Shown in pieces: positions 1 through 8,122 of a DNA stretch of 64,000 nt; the first letter of the stretch is position 1; each line of letters begins with the position of its first letter. Made by a program: the position numbers and the translations under genes. Under the pieces are notes generated by a model. It searched no databases. It had not been told where the DNA came from and saw only the letters and a list, made by a program, of their open reading frames with translations. The DNA is from Pseudorhodoferax sp. Leaf265 (GTDB lineage Bacteria > Pseudomonadota > Gammaproteobacteria > Burkholderiales > Burkholderiaceae_C): contig NZ_LMMT01000001.1 of the NCBI RefSeq assembly GCF_001422365.1, forward strand, positions 474,820 through 538,819. The letters run 5' to 3'.

Positions 1-879
1 GCCGCCGCCCACCTGCAGCTGGCCGAACGCTGGAAGCTGCTGCTCGGCGGCCGGCTGGACTGGTACGACTACGACAACCGCAGCGGCCCCGGCGACTACA
101 AGGTCAACCGCAACGTGACGCGCTATGCCGGCCTGACCTACGACATCGACAGCGCGCACACGGTCTACGCCAGCTACACCGACATCTTCAACCCGCAGAC
201 GGCCAAGGGCATCGACGGCCAGATCCTCCAGCCCGTGGTCGGCGAGAACTACGAGATCGGCCTCAAGGGCGAGTACTTCGGCGGCGCGCTCAATGCGAGC
301 CTGGCCTACTTCGAGATCAACCAGACCAACCGCGCCCGCACGCTGGACGACCAGAGCGCCTGCCCGAGCTATCCCGAGACCGCCTGCTCGGAGGCCTCGG
401 GCCTGGTGCGCACCAGGGGCGTGGACCTGGAGATCCAGGGCGCGCTGACACCGCAATGGCAGATCGGCGCGGGCTACACCTATGCCGACACGCGCTACGT
501 GCGCGATGCCAACGCAGCCAACATCGGCAAGCGCTTCACCACCGGCACCAACCCGCAGAACATGCTCAAGCTCTCGACGATGTTCCAGTTCGGTGGCGCC
601 TGGCAGCAGTGGCGCGCCGGCGCCAGCGTCTACTGGCAAAGCCGGCTGTACACCGAAGGCACGACGGCCGGCCTGGCCTGGACCAACACCCAGGGCGCCT
701 ACGCGGTGGCCGACCTCATCGTCGGCTACAGGCCCATGCCCAAGCTGGACATCCAGCTCAACATCAGCAACCTGTTCGACAAGGTCTACTACCGCGGCAT
801 CGCCTACTCCACGCAGTGGGGCACCGACGTCTACGGCGAGCCGCGCAAGGCCAAGCTCACGGCCCGCTACCAGTTCTGA
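1..879 (+). CDS. TonB-dependent siderophore receptor, C-terminal part
   Basis: This is the C-terminal part of an outer-membrane TonB-dependent receptor. The frame is open from base 1, so the plug domain and signal peptide lie outside the window. The visible ~292 residues are barrel sequence with alternating aromatic and polar strands. They include a YASYTDIFNPQ segment and a late NLFDKVYYRG segment, as in FhuE/FpvA-type ferric-siderophore receptors. The protein ends in YQF, and a terminal Phe is the usual outer-membrane barrel signal. A Cys pair (ACPSYPETAC) in an extracellular loop could form a disulfide. The ligand cannot be read from this part. It converges on hslO with a GC-rich hairpin between them. 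Confidence 0.9.
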   Translation, partial: AAAHLQLAERWKLLLGGRLDWYDYDNRSGPGDYKVNRNVTRYAGLTYDIDSAHTVYASYTDIFNPQTAKGIDGQILQPVVGENYEIGLKGEYFGGALNASLAYFEINQTNRARTLDDQSACPSYPETACSEASGLVRTRGVDLEIQGALTPQWQIGAGYTYADTRYVRDANAANIGKRFTTGTNPQNMLKLSTMFQFGGAWQQWRAGASVYWQSRLYTEGTTAGLAWTNTQGAYAVADLIVGYRPMPKLDIQLNISNLFDKVYYRGIAYSTQWGTDVYGEPRKAKLTARYQF

Positions 880-886
880 GCCCTGC

Positions 887-906
887 GGGCCGGCAGGCGC
901 CGGCCC
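887..906. terminator. GC-rich hairpin between convergent genes
   Basis: A perfect 8-bp stem (GGGCCGGC / GCCGGCCC) with an AGGC loop sits between the receptor stop and the end of hslO. There is no T-tract, so it is only a possible bidirectional or Rho-assisted terminator. Confidence 0.45.
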
Positions 907-909
907 GGC

Positions 910-1917
910 TCACTGGACCGACTGGCTGCCCGGCGGAAGCGAGCCCGGCGGCGCGAAGATCTGCGCCGCGTCCACGGCGTCGAAGCGGTACTGCTGGCCG
1001 CAGAACTCGCAGCCCACCTCGATGTTCTCGCGCTCGGACAGGATGGACTCGGCCTCGGCCACGCCCAGGCCGCGGATCATCTGCGCCACGCGCTCGCGGC
1101 TGCAGGTGCAGGCGAAGCGCGGGCCGGCTTCACCCGTCAGCGGCGCGAAGGTCAGCACGCCCTCTTCCCAGAACAGGCGGCGCAGCACGGTGTCGATGTC
1201 CAAGGTCAGCAACTCCTCGCGCTTGAGCGTGCTCGCCAGGTGCGCGATGCGGTTGAAGTCCTCGTTCTGGCCCTGGGTGTCGGCCTGCTCGGTGGCCTCG
1301 CCCTCGCTGGACTGACCGGCCTGGCCGGCCAGGTTGGCCTCGCCCTTGACCGGCAGACGCTGAATCAGCAGGCCGGCCGCCATCTGGGCGTCGGCCGCCA
1401 GCACCAGCACGGTGTCCAGCTGCTCGCTGTGCCGCATGTAGTGCTGCAGCACCTCGGCCATGCGGCCGAAGCTCTGCTCCTCGCCATCGCTCAAGGCCAC
1501 CACGCCCTGGTAGGGCTGCTGGCCCGGCTGCTTGCGCGCCGGATCGAGCGTGATGGCGCAACGGCCCTGGCCGGTCTGGTTGATGAGTTCGTCCAGCGTG
1601 GCACCACTTTCCACCGGGCCGGTCAGCGAAGCGGTGGCCCGCACACGCAGGTCGGATTGCACCTCGACCACCGCCAGCTTGAGCGGACCGTCGCCGAAGA
1701 CCTGCAGCACGAGCGCGCCGTCGAACTGGATGCCGGCCTGCATCAGCACGGCCGCGGCCGTCATCTCGCCCAGCAGCGACTGCACGGGCGCGGGATAGGC
1801 ACCCGCCGTGGTGTTGGAGGCGCGCCGGCGCAGCACCTCCTGCCAGGCGTCGGTCAGCCGCACGATGGCGCCCCGCACGGGCAGGCCGTCGAACAGGAAT
1901 TTGCGCAGTTCGCTCAT
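910..1917 (-). CDS. hslO: Hsp33 redox-regulated chaperone
   Basis: This is a cytoplasmic holdase chaperone that is switched on by oxidation of a C-terminal zinc centre. The protein has 335 residues. The four zinc cysteines are present as FACTCSRER (CxC) and VGCEFCGQQ (CxxC) near residues 270-315, which is diagnostic of Hsp33. The N-terminal substrate-binding region, with LGEMTAAAVLMQAG, is also typical. The protein is slightly longer than the E. coli one, owing to a Gln/Glu-rich stretch around residues 195-215 (GQAGQSSEGEATEQ). The ATG overlaps the stop of a repeated 26-codon micro-ORF that separates it from the carbonic anhydrase gene, so its translation is probably coupled to that gene. Confidence 0.95.
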   Translation of the reverse strand: MSELRKFLFDGLPVRGAIVRLTDAWQEVLRRRASNTTAGAYPAPVQSLLGEMTAAAVLMQAGIQFDGALVLQVFGDGPLKLAVVEVQSDLRVRATASLTGPVESGATLDELINQTGQGRCAITLDPARKQPGQQPYQGVVALSDGEEQSFGRMAEVLQHYMRHSEQLDTVLVLAADAQMAAGLLIQRLPVKGEANLAGQAGQSSEGEATEQADTQGQNEDFNRIAHLASTLKREELLTLDIDTVLRRLFWEEGVLTFAPLTGEAGPRFACTCSRERVAQMIRGLGVAEAESILSERENIEVGCEFCGQQYRFDAVDAAQIFAPPGSLPPGSQSVQ

Positions 1918-1994
1918 TGATGCACCCCTCGGCCTGCGGCCTGTCCCGCCAAGCGGCAGCGAGCTTGCTTGGGGCGGCCCAGCGCGGCGCTCAT
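1914..1994 (-). repeat. Adapter micro-ORF repeat, copy 1 (26 aa)
   Basis: The entire spacer between the carbonic anhydrase gene and hslO is one open micro-ORF. It starts MSAALGRPKQAR and ends AGQAAGRGVHQ. Its ATG overlaps the upstream stop by one base (TGATG) and its TGA overlaps the hslO ATG (ATGA). An AGGGG Shine-Dalgarno-like run lies 7 nt before the hslO ATG, inside the element. A longer version with the same two ends lies at 35786-35947 between amiE and a MoxR gene. Two copies with identical stop/start geometry suggest a mobile or recombining translational-coupling adapter. Whether the peptide itself matters is unknown. Confidence 0.7.
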
Positions 1995-2518
1995 CAGCCG
2001 ATCTTCCTCAGGCCCGTGCGAAAGCGCAGGGCGTTGTCCATGTAATGCCGTGCGCTGCGGCGCAGGCCCTCGATCTGCTCGGGCGTCAGCTGGCGCACCA
2101 CCTTGGCGGGGCTGCCGACGATCATCGAGCCGTCCGGGAACTCCTTGCCCTCGGTCACGAGCGCACCCGCGCCGACCAGGCAGTTGCGACCGATCTTGGC
2201 ATGGTTGAGCACGATGGCGCCGATGCCGATCAGCGACTCGTCGCCGACGGTGCAGCCGTGCAGCATGACCTGGTGGCCCACGGTGACGTGCTTGCCGATG
2301 GTGAGCGGCACGCCTTCGTCGGCGTGCAGCACGCTGTTGTCCTGGATGTTGCTGCCCTCGCCCACGGAAATCGGCCCGCTGTCGCCGCGGATCACCACGC
2401 CGGGCCAGACGCTGGCGTCTGGGCCCAGGGCCACGCCACCGATGACCTGAGCGCTCTCGGCCACCCAGGCCGTGTCGGCCACCTGGGGCGTGCGTTCATC
2501 CAATGCGTACAAAGCCAT
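1994..2518 (-). CDS. Gamma-class carbonic anhydrase family protein
   Basis: A 174-residue left-handed beta-helix protein of the YrdA/PaaY/gamma-carbonic-anhydrase family, cytoplasmic and probably a trimer. Hexapeptide repeats run through residues ~20-140. The conserved VIRGD segment and the three zinc-ligand histidines (in VLHAD, TVGHQ and MLHGC) are all present, so metal binding is likely. Activity varies in this family: some members are true carbonic anhydrases, others are thioesterases or of unknown function, and the substrate is not predictable here. The stop overlaps the start of a micro-ORF repeat leading into hslO. Confidence 0.85.
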   Translation of the reverse strand: MALYALDERTPQVADTAWVAESAQVIGGVALGPDASVWPGVVIRGDSGPISVGEGSNIQDNSVLHADEGVPLTIGKHVTVGHQVMLHGCTVGDESLIGIGAIVLNHAKIGRNCLVGAGALVTEGKEFPDGSMIVGSPAKVVRQLTPEQIEGLRRSARHYMDNALRFRTGLRKIG

Positions 2519-2545
2519 CTTGCGTCCTCGTGGTGGTGTCTGCGG

Positions 2546-3364
2546 TCATTGTAGGGAGGCGTCCGGCTGCTGCAGGGCCAGGAGTTCGGCCTCGCTGAAG
2601 CCGGCCGCGCGCCGGGCGTCCAGGTTGAACGGCCCCCTGAGCCGCGGTGCACCGTAGCGCCGGGCCAGTTCGGCGTAGGTGGCCACCGGCTCCAGCCCGC
2701 GCACCTTGCAAAGCCACCCGTACCAGTGGTTGCCGATGGCCACGTGGCCGACCTCGTCGGCCAGGATCACGTCCAGGATCTCGCCGGCCCGCAGGTCGCC
2801 CGCGGCCACCAGCTTGGCGCGGATCGGGGGTGCGGCGTCCAGGCCACGCGCCTCCAGCGTGCGCGGCACCAGGGCCAGGCGGGCCAGCAGGTCGTCCTGT
2901 GTCTTCTCGGCCATGTCCCACAGGCCGTTGTGGGCCGGGAAGTCGCCATAGGCATGGCCCAGCGCCGCCAGGTGCGCCGCCAGCATCTGGAAGTGCAAGG
3001 CCTCCTCCCGCGCCACGCGGGCCCAGTCGCGGTAGAAGGGCTCGGGCAGGCCGGGAAAACGCCACAGGATGTCGCAGGCCAGGTTGATGGCGTTGAACTC
3101 GATGTGCGCCAGCGCGTGCAGCAGCACGGCACGGCCCGCGGGCGTGTGCACCGGCCGCGGCTTGAGCTGCTGGTGCGGCACCAGCACGGGCTGCGCCGGC
3201 CGGCCCGGCACGGGGGCCTGCGCCTGCAACCGCGGCTGCACGTCCAGCGGCAGGCCAGCGTCCAGCGCACGGGCCAGCGCGGCCTTGCGGGCGGGCGTGC
3301 TTTCGCACAGTGCTGCCAGCGCGGCCGGGCGCAAGCCGGCTTCGATGTTCGGAGATCGGGTCAA
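2546..3364 (-). CDS. DUF455 ferritin-like domain protein
   Basis: A ~272-residue protein of the DUF455 family, a ferritin-like four-helix fold. Residues AHIEFNAINLACD and AREEALHFQML carry the E-x2-H style metal ligands, and a second half follows in ILADEVGHVAIGNHW, giving a likely di-metal site. Function is unknown; distant relatives are tRNA-modifying MiaE-type proteins. No ATG precedes the conserved LRPAALAALCE segment in frame, so I chose a TTG at 3362-3364. The reading frame stays open far upstream through the antisense of the next gene, and that extension is not real. It is divergent from the HDOD genes. Confidence 0.75.
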   Translation of the reverse strand: MTRSPNIEAGLRPAALAALCESTPARKAALARALDAGLPLDVQPRLQAQAPVPGRPAQPVLVPHQQLKPRPVHTPAGRAVLLHALAHIEFNAINLACDILWRFPGLPEPFYRDWARVAREEALHFQMLAAHLAALGHAYGDFPAHNGLWDMAEKTQDDLLARLALVPRTLEARGLDAAPPIRAKLVAAGDLRAGEILDVILADEVGHVAIGNHWYGWLCKVRGLEPVATYAELARRYGAPRLRGPFNLDARRAAGFSEAELLALQQPDASLQ

Positions 3365-3393
3365 GTATGGAAGCCCATTGGAATGAGATGGCG

Positions 3394-3420
3394 TACGAAT
3401 GAAACGTAGCGCCCTAGAAT
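3394..3420 (+). promoter_or_regulatory. Putative promoter of the EAL/HDOD pair
   Basis: A TAGAAT hexamer at 3415-3420 (5 of 6 to the -10 consensus) lies 38 nt before the ATG at 3458. No good -35 is seen. Just upstream, 3394-3408 holds TACG-N7-CGTA. This resembles the 16-bp palindrome at the urt and fmd promoters but is one base shorter, so I do not group it with them. Confidence 0.4.
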
Positions 3421-3457
3421 TCGGCAAGACTCCATTCTGGTTGAACCGCCCCCCTCC

Positions 3458-4684
3458 ATGACCGTTGCCGACACCGCGTCCATGCTGATCGCCCGCCAGC
3501 CCATCGTGGACAAGCGCCGGGCGGTGTTCGGCTACGAGCTGTTCGACCGCTCCCACCCCACGGACGCACACGCGCCGGCGCACGATGTGGCACTGGTGTT
3601 CAGCGCGCTGGCCCACACCGGCAGCGAAGCCCTGGTCGGACAGTTCGCGATCTTCGTGAACAGCACCCACAACAGCCTGGCTGGCGGCCACCTGGACCTG
3701 GTCCAGCCCGAACGGCTGGTGCTGGAGATCGAAGGCATCGCGGGCGACGAGCCAGCCGAGATCGAAGCGCATTCGCATGCCTTGATGGGGCTGCGCAAAC
3801 GCGGCTTCCGCCTGGCCTTCAGCCAGCAGGTGCTCGATCCGGCCTATGCCAGCTGGCAACCGCTGGCCGACTTCATCAAGCTGGACCTTGCGGCCATCGA
3901 CACCATGCAGTTGCCCAAGCTGATCCAGGCCGCGCAGACTCGGACCGGCGCGCGGCTGATCGCCGAGAAGACCGAGACCGCCGCCCAGTACGAGCAGTTG
4001 GCCGGCTACGGCGTGGAGCTGTTCCAGGGCTACTGGTTCGCCAAGCCCGACCTGATCAAGACGCGCCTGCTGCCACCTTCCCAGGCCAACGTGATCCAGC
4101 TCATCAACCTGGTGCGCAACCAGGCCAGCACCGACGAGATCGAGCAGGTGCTCAAGAAGGACGCGATGCTGGGCTTCAACCTGATGCGCCTGATCAACTC
4201 CTCGGGCTTCGGGCTCACGCGCGAGATCACCTCGTTCCGCCAGGCCGTCATGCTGCTGGGCCTGAAGAAGCTGTTCCGCTGGGCCGCGCTGCTGCTGACG
4301 ACGGCCGGCGCCGGCGGTGCGTCGCCGGTGGTGGGCAGCACGGCGGTGGTGCGCGGCCGGCTCATGGAGCTGCTGGCGGCCGAATCCATGTCGCCCGAGG
4401 AATGCGACGCCTCCTTCGTGGTGGGCGTGTTCTCGCTGCTGGACACCATGCTGGGCATGCCCATGGAGCAGGCCGTGGGTCTGCTGACGCTGCAGCCGCC
4501 GATCGTCGACGCGCTGCTGCACGGCAATGGCCCGTATGCCGACCTGCTGGCATTGGCGCGGGCCTGCGAAACCGGCGATGCCGAGGCATTCCGCCATGCC
4601 ACGGCGGCCCTGCACCTCACCGAGCGCCAGGTCAGCCTGGCGCACCTCGACGCGCTGGCCTGGGCCGACACCCTCGTCGAGTGA
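3458..4684 (+). CDS. EAL-HDOD domain signalling protein (first of tandem pair)
   Basis: A 408-residue cytoplasmic protein of the YuxH type: a degenerate EAL domain (residues ~10-205) followed by an HDOD domain (~210-400). The EAL signature reads GYELFDR, and the DDFGT and AEGIE metal/catalytic motifs are not conserved, so it probably binds partners rather than hydrolysing c-di-GMP. ELFQGYWFAKP marks the end of the EAL fold. The HDOD part shows the usual helix with NLMRLINSSGFG and FRQAVMLLG. The next gene, 70 nt downstream, is a clear paralogue, so this is a tandem duplication. The pathway is not evident. Confidence 0.9.
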   Translation: MTVADTASMLIARQPIVDKRRAVFGYELFDRSHPTDAHAPAHDVALVFSALAHTGSEALVGQFAIFVNSTHNSLAGGHLDLVQPERLVLEIEGIAGDEPAEIEAHSHALMGLRKRGFRLAFSQQVLDPAYASWQPLADFIKLDLAAIDTMQLPKLIQAAQTRTGARLIAEKTETAAQYEQLAGYGVELFQGYWFAKPDLIKTRLLPPSQANVIQLINLVRNQASTDEIEQVLKKDAMLGFNLMRLINSSGFGLTREITSFRQAVMLLGLKKLFRWAALLLTTAGAGGASPVVGSTAVVRGRLMELLAAESMSPEECDASFVVGVFSLLDTMLGMPMEQAVGLLTLQPPIVDALLHGNGPYADLLALARACETGDAEAFRHATAALHLTERQVSLAHLDALAWADTLVE

Positions 4685-4754
4685 GCCACGCCCACCCGCA
4701 CCGGCCGACGCCTGCCCGCTGTCCAGAACCGCCTGCCCGCACGGAGCCTGCACC

Positions 4755-6014
4755 ATGTCCATCATCTCCGACGCGCTGACCCCCATGAAGCCGCCTCCCG
4801 GCGATGCCGACAACCAGGTCGTGATCGCGCGGCAGGCCATCGTGGACGACACCCGGACGGTGCTCGGCTACGAGCTGTTCGACCGTTCGACCTCGCCCAG
4901 CCAGCACACGGCCGACAGCGACGCCGCCCTGCTGTTCAACGCGCTGTCGTTCGCCGACACCGAGACCCTGGTCGGCAACAAGCTCGTGTTCATCAACTGC
5001 ACGCACGAAAGCCTGGCCGGCGGCCACCTGGAGTTGATCCACCCGGACAAGGTGGTGCTGGAGGTGCCGCCGATCGCCGGGCACGACCCCGCCCTCATCG
5101 CCAAGATGGCCGAGGTGATGCAGAAGCTGCACAAGGAGGGCTTTCGCTTCGCCTTCAACCACACCGTGTTGACGCGCGGCTACGCACCCTGGCGCGCGCT
5201 GGCGGCCTACGTCAAGCTGGACCTCATGGTGCTGTCCAGCGACAAGGTCGAAGCCTTCGTGCAGTTCGCACGCAGCAACACCAGCGCCCAGCTGGTGGCT
5301 GAGAAGGTGGAAACGGGCGAGCAGCACAAGCTGCTGGCCAGCTACGGCGTCAAGCTGTTCCAGGGCTACTGGTTCGCCAAGCCGACCATGGTCAAGGCCC
5401 TGACGATCCGGCCGTCGCAGGCGACCATCATCCGGCTCATCAACCTGGTGCGCAGCCAGGCCGACACCACCGAGCTGGAAGAGCTGCTCAAGCGCGATCC
5501 CACGCTGTCGTTCAACCTGCTGCGCTTCATCAATGCCTCGGGCTTCGGCCTGAACTGCGAGATCACCTCGTTCCGCCACGCGCTCATGATCCTCGGCATG
5601 CACAAGCTGTTCCGCTGGGCCGCGCTGCTGGTGAGCACCTCGCACAGCGGCGGCCCGCCACCCGCCATCGGCCAGACCGCGGTGGTGCGCGGCCGCCTCA
5701 TGGAACTGCTGACGGCCGAACTGCTCTCGCCGGAGGAATGCGACAACGCCTTCACGGTCGGCGTGTTCTCGCTGCTGGACAGCATGCTGGGCGTACCCAT
5801 GGCCAAGGCACTGGAGTCGGTGGCCCTGCCAGGGCCGGTGGTCGACGCGCTGCTGCACCGCCGCGGCCTGTACGCGCCCTTCCTCGAATTGACCGAGGCC
5901 TGCGAGCGCGGCGACGATGCGGTGTTCGCGCGTGTCGCCAACGCACTGGCCCTGTCGAGCCGGCAGGTGAACATGGCGCACCTGCAGGCGCTGGCCTGGG
6001 CCGAACCCACCTGA
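4755..6014 (+). CDS. EAL-HDOD domain signalling protein (second of tandem pair)
   Basis: A 419-residue paralogue of the preceding protein with the same order: degenerate EAL (GYELFDR, LFQGYWFAKP) then HDOD (NLLRFINASGFG, FRHALMILGMHKLFRWAALL). I set the start at the ATG at 4755 (MSIISDAL), because upstream in-frame sequence overlaps the first gene and does not resemble the family. Long stretches match the first copy, with scattered conservative changes, which points to an old tandem duplication now diverging. Both lack catalytic EAL residues. They are likely regulators of motility or development by protein-protein contact, but this is inferred from the family only. Confidence 0.9.
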   Translation: MSIISDALTPMKPPPGDADNQVVIARQAIVDDTRTVLGYELFDRSTSPSQHTADSDAALLFNALSFADTETLVGNKLVFINCTHESLAGGHLELIHPDKVVLEVPPIAGHDPALIAKMAEVMQKLHKEGFRFAFNHTVLTRGYAPWRALAAYVKLDLMVLSSDKVEAFVQFARSNTSAQLVAEKVETGEQHKLLASYGVKLFQGYWFAKPTMVKALTIRPSQATIIRLINLVRSQADTTELEELLKRDPTLSFNLLRFINASGFGLNCEITSFRHALMILGMHKLFRWAALLVSTSHSGGPPPAIGQTAVVRGRLMELLTAELLSPEECDNAFTVGVFSLLDSMLGVPMAKALESVALPGPVVDALLHRRGLYAPFLELTEACERGDDAVFARVANALALSSRQVNMAHLQALAWAEPT

Positions 6015-6036
6015 GGGTCTGGCCCGCTGCGCCGGC

Positions 6037-6285
6037 TCAGCCAGCGTCCTTGAGCGCCTTCTTGGCCTTGCCGGCGGACCGCTGGGACTGCTTCTTGTGG
6101 TAGTCCGATTTCACGTTGTTGACCACCTTGCCGACCGGGCCGCTCTTCTCGGCCTCGTTGTCGGCCCGCTTCTGATCGATCTTGTGCTTGGCGGCATCGG
6201 TCGCCTCCGAGGCGGCCTTGCCGACCTGGGCGGAAGCGGTGGCCAGGCTCAGAGCCGCAACGGTTGCCAACAGAAACTTCTTCAT
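6037..6285 (-). CDS. Small secreted Lys-rich protein
   Basis: An 82-residue protein starting MKKFLLATVAALSLATASA, a clear Sec signal peptide with cleavage after ASA. The mature ~63 residues are charged and helix-prone (KAASEATDAAKHKIDQKRAD) and end Lys-rich. I chose the ATG at 6283-6285 over one 12 nt upstream, because GGAGGA lies at good spacing before it and the signal peptide starts there. Function is unknown. It converges with the HDOD gene and stands alone. Confidence 0.75.
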   Translation of the reverse strand: MKKFLLATVAALSLATASAQVGKAASEATDAAKHKIDQKRADNEAEKSGPVGKVVNNVKSDYHKKQSQRSAGKAKKALKDAG

Positions 6286-6581
6286 CGGATCCTCCATCCG
6301 GACGCACGCACATGCGTGCCCAGCGATGCTCGGGCAACGTCAGAGCATGGCCTGTAGGCGGTTGCCACCGAAGCGTGCGCGACATCGGCACGGCATCGGC
6401 CCGGCGCGACCGCCACGTGCCCGTTGCCCCACGACTTGCTCAGGCATGTAGGCCGGGCACGGACAAGGCGCACATGCGGATGCGCTCGCCGCCTACAAAC
6501 GGCACGCCTGCGGCCACGCACGATCCCCATCGAAACCAGATGCAACAGCTGCGCCAGGGCGCAGCAAGAGGGGAGAACGAC

Positions 6582-6872
6582 ATGGATTTGCACCAGGCCC
6601 AGGCCTTGGCACTGATCGAGGAGCACCGGCGCGACGATGCATGCATGGCATTGCACGACACCGGCTACGGCGACCTGGCCGAGCAATGGCTGCAGGCGAG
6701 CAATGAATTCGAGACAGTGGCGCGCAACCGGCTGGAGCCGGCTGCCATCGAGGGTTTGGACGCCCCCGTCAGCACCGACGTCTTGCGCGCCTATGCGCGC
6801 ATGTGCATGAGCTGGTCTCGCATCGTGCAGCTGCGCGACCAGGCGGTCGGCTGGATAGAGCGACGCGACTGA
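6582..6872 (+). CDS. Small hypothetical protein, 96 aa
   Basis: A 96-residue soluble, mostly helical protein (starts MDLHQAQALAL). A strong AGAGGGGAG ribosome-binding site precedes the ATG at 6582, which decides the start; the upstream open frame is intergenic. There is no signal peptide or known motif. I do not recognise the family. A 125-bp MITE follows 21 nt after the stop. Confidence 0.65.
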   Translation: MDLHQAQALALIEEHRRDDACMALHDTGYGDLAEQWLQASNEFETVARNRLEPAAIEGLDAPVSTDVLRAYARMCMSWSRIVQLRDQAVGWIERRD

Positions 6873-6888
6873 AGCGCCCGTGTGCGGC

Positions 6889-7023
6889 CTCAGAGCTTGT
6901 GAAGGAATGGATTGGACTCACGACGGGGTGCCCGCAGGGCAAGACCCCGCCAGCGCAGCTTGGATGGGGAAGCGACGTGCAGGGTCTTGCGTGAGTTCAA
7001 GCCATTTCTACACAAGCTCTCAG
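6889..7023. mobile_element. MITE, 125 bp, with 5-bp target duplication
   Basis: Bases 6894-7018 begin AGCTTGTG and end CACAAGCT. The terminal inverted repeats extend ~28 bp inward with only a few mismatches. The element is flanked on both sides by CTCAG (6889-6893 and 7019-7023), a perfect 5-bp target-site duplication. There is no coding capacity. The interior has a small TGCCC/GGGCA hairpin. It inserted at the very end of the receiver gene, and the duplicated target still supplies that gene's TGA stop. The partner transposase is not in the window. Confidence 0.8.
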
Positions 7024-7397
7024 GCGTGGCTGCGCAACGACGCCACCATCTTGCAAAGCAGTTGCTCCAGGTCGTCGACTTCGAACGGCTTGGTCAGCGC
7101 CTGCACATGCGGCCCCAGCGCCGCCAGTTCGCCCCCCATGTCGTAACCCGAGCACAGCAGCACGTGCTGCGCCGGCTTGCGCGCCAGCACCTGCTGCGCC
7201 AGTTCCACGCCGGACAGTCCGGGCAGGCCGACATCGGTGATCAGGATGTCGCAATCGTCCTGCGCCAGCAGCGCCAGGCCTTCCTCGCCGCTGGCACAGA
7301 CCGTCACGGCGTAGCCGGGCTCCTCTTCCAGCAGCATGGCAATGGAATCGCGCAGGTCTTCGTTGTCTTCGACGTACAGGATGCGGGTCTGGGGCAT
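7020..7397 (-). CDS. Single-domain response regulator (receiver only)
   Basis: A 125-residue CheY-like receiver without an output domain. Acidic residues YVEDNED, the phospho-acceptor Asp in ILITDVGLPG, the Ser of LLCSGYD (switch Ser/Thr) and the Lys in ALTKPFEVDDL are all present, so it should be phosphorylatable. I start at the ATG at 7397. No kinase is nearby. It probably forms an operon with the outer-membrane protein 12 nt upstream. Its stop codon lies in the target duplication of a MITE. Confidence 0.88.
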   Translation of the reverse strand: MPQTRILYVEDNEDLRDSIAMLLEEEPGYAVTVCASGEEGLALLAQDDCDILITDVGLPGLSGVELAQQVLARKPAQHVLLCSGYDMGGELAALGPHVQALTKPFEVDDLEQLLCKMVASLRSHA

Positions 7398-7408
7398 GGA
7401 GGCAGTGT

Positions 7409-8023
7409 CTAGAAGCGGTACTTGAGCCCGATGCTGGTGGACCGGACCCAGCCATTGTCGTCGCCAACGAAATCGAAACGGTGGCGCTGCCAATCCAGTA
7501 CCGCCGACCATTGGCTGCTGAAGGCCCAGTCCACACCGAGGCCGTAGGCCGGCCCCCAGCCGCTCGCACGGCCGGTGGCAATGCCGGCGCCGGGCGCTGC
7601 GTCGACGCGCGTGCGCCCCCAGGTGGTGCCGACGCGGCCGAACACCCCGAAGCCGGCGCCCACCTGGGCCCGGCCGACCAGGCTGAAGTTGACGCCCTCG
7701 GCCCGGGTGTCGCCACCCGCGCGCTCAAGGTCGCCCATGCTCAGCAGGCCGAGTTCGGCACCGAAGTGGGGAGTGAACATGCTGCCCACATAGACATTGC
7801 CCGACAGGCTGGGCTGGTCGCAGCCGCCCAGGCCGCAATCGAGACGGTAGCTCGGCCGGCCCAGGTTCAGCCCCGCATAGCCGCCCGGCAGCCAGCTGCC
7901 GCGGCGCAATTCGTAGTTCGCGCCGGATGGAGGGGACGAAGGGCTGCTGCTGCCCTGCGCGAAAGCGCAGGCGCAAGCCAGCAGACCGACGGCCAAGAAC
8001 GTGCGCGTTCGCAAGCTGTCCAT
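7409..8023 (-). CDS. Outer-membrane beta-barrel protein (OmpA/OmpW-like)
   Basis: A 204-residue protein with a Sec signal peptide (ends ACAFAQ), then a Ser/Pro linker and an eight-strand-type barrel: alternating YAGLNLG, VYVGSMFTPHFGAELG and a final GLKYRF ending in Phe. Two Cys in LDCGLGGC may form a disulfide. It is like the small OmpA-like surface antigens; ligand unknown. It lies directly upstream of the receiver gene on the same strand. Confidence 0.8.
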   Translation of the reverse strand: MDSLRTRTFLAVGLLACACAFAQGSSSPSSPPSGANYELRRGSWLPGGYAGLNLGRPSYRLDCGLGGCDQPSLSGNVYVGSMFTPHFGAELGLLSMGDLERAGGDTRAEGVNFSLVGRAQVGAGFGVFGRVGTTWGRTRVDAAPGAGIATGRASGWGPAYGLGVDWAFSSQWSAVLDWQRHRFDFVGDDNGWVRSTSIGLKYRF

Positions 8024-8122
8024 ACGTCCTCCTGTGGGCGGGCCAGCGCGCCCGACGAGCGCATTGTCGCCACCGGCCTGCCGGACCATTGTGGGACAAA
8101 AGCCCGTCGGCGGGCGCTTTTC

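Noticed and set aside
3394-3408. A fourth TACG...CGTA palindrome
   Set aside because: It is 15 bp instead of 16, lacks the YC/RR positions and has no -10 at 23 bp; probably chance.
2546-4852. A 768-codon minus-strand open frame spanning the DUF455 gene and the first HDOD gene
   Set aside because: Only the 3' third matches a protein family. The rest is antisense of the well-supported HDOD gene and is open because of high GC.
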